DNA of 14,661 nt from JANXPZ01 sp033853925 (lineage in GTDB: Bacteria > Eisenbacteria > RBG-16-71-46), in NCBI GenBank assembly GCA_033853925.1, contig JAWOLC010000183.1:1-14661 (forward strand), in the 5' to 3' direction. The position numbers were made by a program, and so were the translations under genes. Below the pieces are notes generated by a model. It was not told the origin of the DNA. It made no database searches and was given only the letters and a program-made list of their open reading frames with translations. This document shows positions 14,064-14,661 of this stretch, piece by piece (position 1 is the first letter of the stretch; the number at the start of each line of letters is the position of its first letter).

Positions 14064-14208
14064 CGGCCGGCACAGGGCGAACCCGAGCGGGGCGCCACGG
14101 CTCCTCGTGCGGTCGCGGTGGCAGCGGGCGCGCTGCGGCGACACTGACTCGGAGTTCTCGCTGCGGCGGCGCGGCCGGCGCAGGGCCGCACCGAGCGGCG
14201 CGTCGCGG
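14063..14208. repeat. Degenerate direct repeat, 108-base period, beside tRNA-Ser(CGA)
   Basis: A 38-base segment starting GCGGCCGGC at 14063 recurs at 14171 with roughly three quarters of positions matching. The second copy ends just before the CCA end of tRNA-Ser(CGA). The segments CCGAGCGG and CTCGCTGCG resemble pieces of the 104-bp repeat beside tRNA-Ser(GGA), so the two arrays may be related. Confidence 0.4.
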
Positions 14209-14221
14209 GGCGCTCTCAAGC

Positions 14222-14311
<90 letters not shown>

Positions 14312-14362
14312 GCGCCCGCTTCTAACACGCGAGCCCACAAGGCGCAAGGACGATCCCGGTTG

Positions 14363-14661
14363 CTAGGCTCCGCTCACCCGTCCAACGGCCGGACGGTCTG
14401 ATAGATTTTCCCGGGTCGAGGCCGGGATTGTAGCGCCATCGTAAAGCCGCTGCGCCTCGCGCTGGACCATGTCGGCGCCGAGCCGGGCGTAGCGCTGCGT
14501 CGTGGTGACCGCCGCGTGCCCCAGGATCTCCTGGAGCGCCGCCAGCGAGCCACCGGCTTCGATCCAGCGGCAGGCGAACGTGTGCCGCATCATGTGCGGG
14601 TGGAAGCGCGCGATCTTGGTGAGCTTCCGGGCCACGTCGCTGAAGTGGTAGCCGTCGCGGA
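14363..14661 (-). CDS. Tyrosine recombinase/integrase, C-terminal part (runs off window)
   Basis: The last 98 or so residues of a phage-integrase-family protein; the 5' part lies beyond base 14661 and the frame stays open to the edge (RDGYHFSDVARKLTKIARFH). Catalytic landmarks: HPHMMRHTF with the box-II His and Arg, LGHAAVTTTQRYARL with the His of LGH and the nucleophilic Tyr. After the catalytic domain (about QREAQRLYDG) there is an extra tail of some 25 residues rich in Ser and Arg. Members cut and rejoin DNA through a 3'-phosphotyrosine; they include phage and island integrases as well as XerC/D. The TAG at 14363 is 51 bases from the 5' end of tRNA-Ser(CGA). The missing N-terminal part prevents telling a mobile-element integrase from a Xer-type enzyme. 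Confidence 0.88.
   Translation of the reverse strand, partial: RDGYHFSDVARKLTKIARFHPHMMRHTFACRWIEAGGSLAALQEILGHAAVTTTQRYARLGADMVQREAQRLYDGATIPASTRENLSDRPAVGRVSGA

Larger units (their letters stand above)
13802..14221. other. 420-base non-coding spacer between the ChaN-like gene and tRNA-Ser(CGA)
   Basis: No supported gene: the open frames here are short, Arg/Pro-rich and lack ribosome sites. It holds a GC-rich inverted repeat (14043-14063) and a degenerate direct repeat beside the tRNA (14063-14208). A CATATCT stretch about 20 bases before the ChaN-like ATG could belong to its promoter but has no matching -35. Confidence 0.5.

Overview
This is a very GC-rich bacterial chromosomal window in which every gene I can support lies on the minus strand, so it reads from high to low coordinates. 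It is mostly housekeeping DNA. The order dnaX-ybaB-recR, then Roadblock/LC7-mglA-pgpA, then a cold-shock gene, then cinA-thpR-recA-(lipoprotein)-recX-alaS resembles deltaproteobacterial and Methylomirabilota/Rokubacteria-like chromosomes. That assignment is inference from gene order, base composition and the MglA-type GTPase; no phylogenetic marker was compared.

Layout in the direction of transcription. (1) At 14661-14222 the C-terminal end of a tyrosine recombinase runs off the window edge, followed by tRNA-Ser(CGA). (2) At 14221-12431 there is a repeat-bearing spacer, a lone ChaN/TraB-superfamily lipoprotein gene and tRNA-Ser(GGA). (3) At 12420-11844 there is a nearly identical 104-bp tandem duplication, a good promoter, tRNA-Ala(CGC) and, seven bases later, the SRP 4.5S RNA gene. 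(4) At 11647-7543 lie dnaX, ybaB, recR and a CNNM/CBS membrane protein. (5) At 7371-5522 lie a Roadblock/LC7 protein, an MglA GTPase and PgpA, closed by a strong intrinsic terminator. (6) A single-gene cold-shock unit (5264-5064) has its own terminator. (7) At 4912-1 lie cinA and thpR (stop and start overlapping), recA behind its own promoter, an NTF2-fold lipoprotein, a 30-codon small ORF overlapping recX, recX, and the first 39 codons of alaS.

Functional themes are DNA replication and repair (DnaX clamp loader, YbaB, RecR, RecA, RecX), small-GTPase polarity or trafficking control (MglA with an LC7 partner), phospholipid and nucleotide housekeeping (PgpA, CinA, ThpR) and translation or secretion RNAs. 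No CRISPR array, toxin-antitoxin pair, defence island or obvious new multi-gene system is visible.

The points most worth following are the repeats just 3' of both tRNA-Ser genes, the tRNA-Ala/SRP RNA pair that looks like one transcript, a RecR that lacks the fourth zinc-finger cysteine, the palindrome over the recA promoter, and the small ORF coupled to recX.
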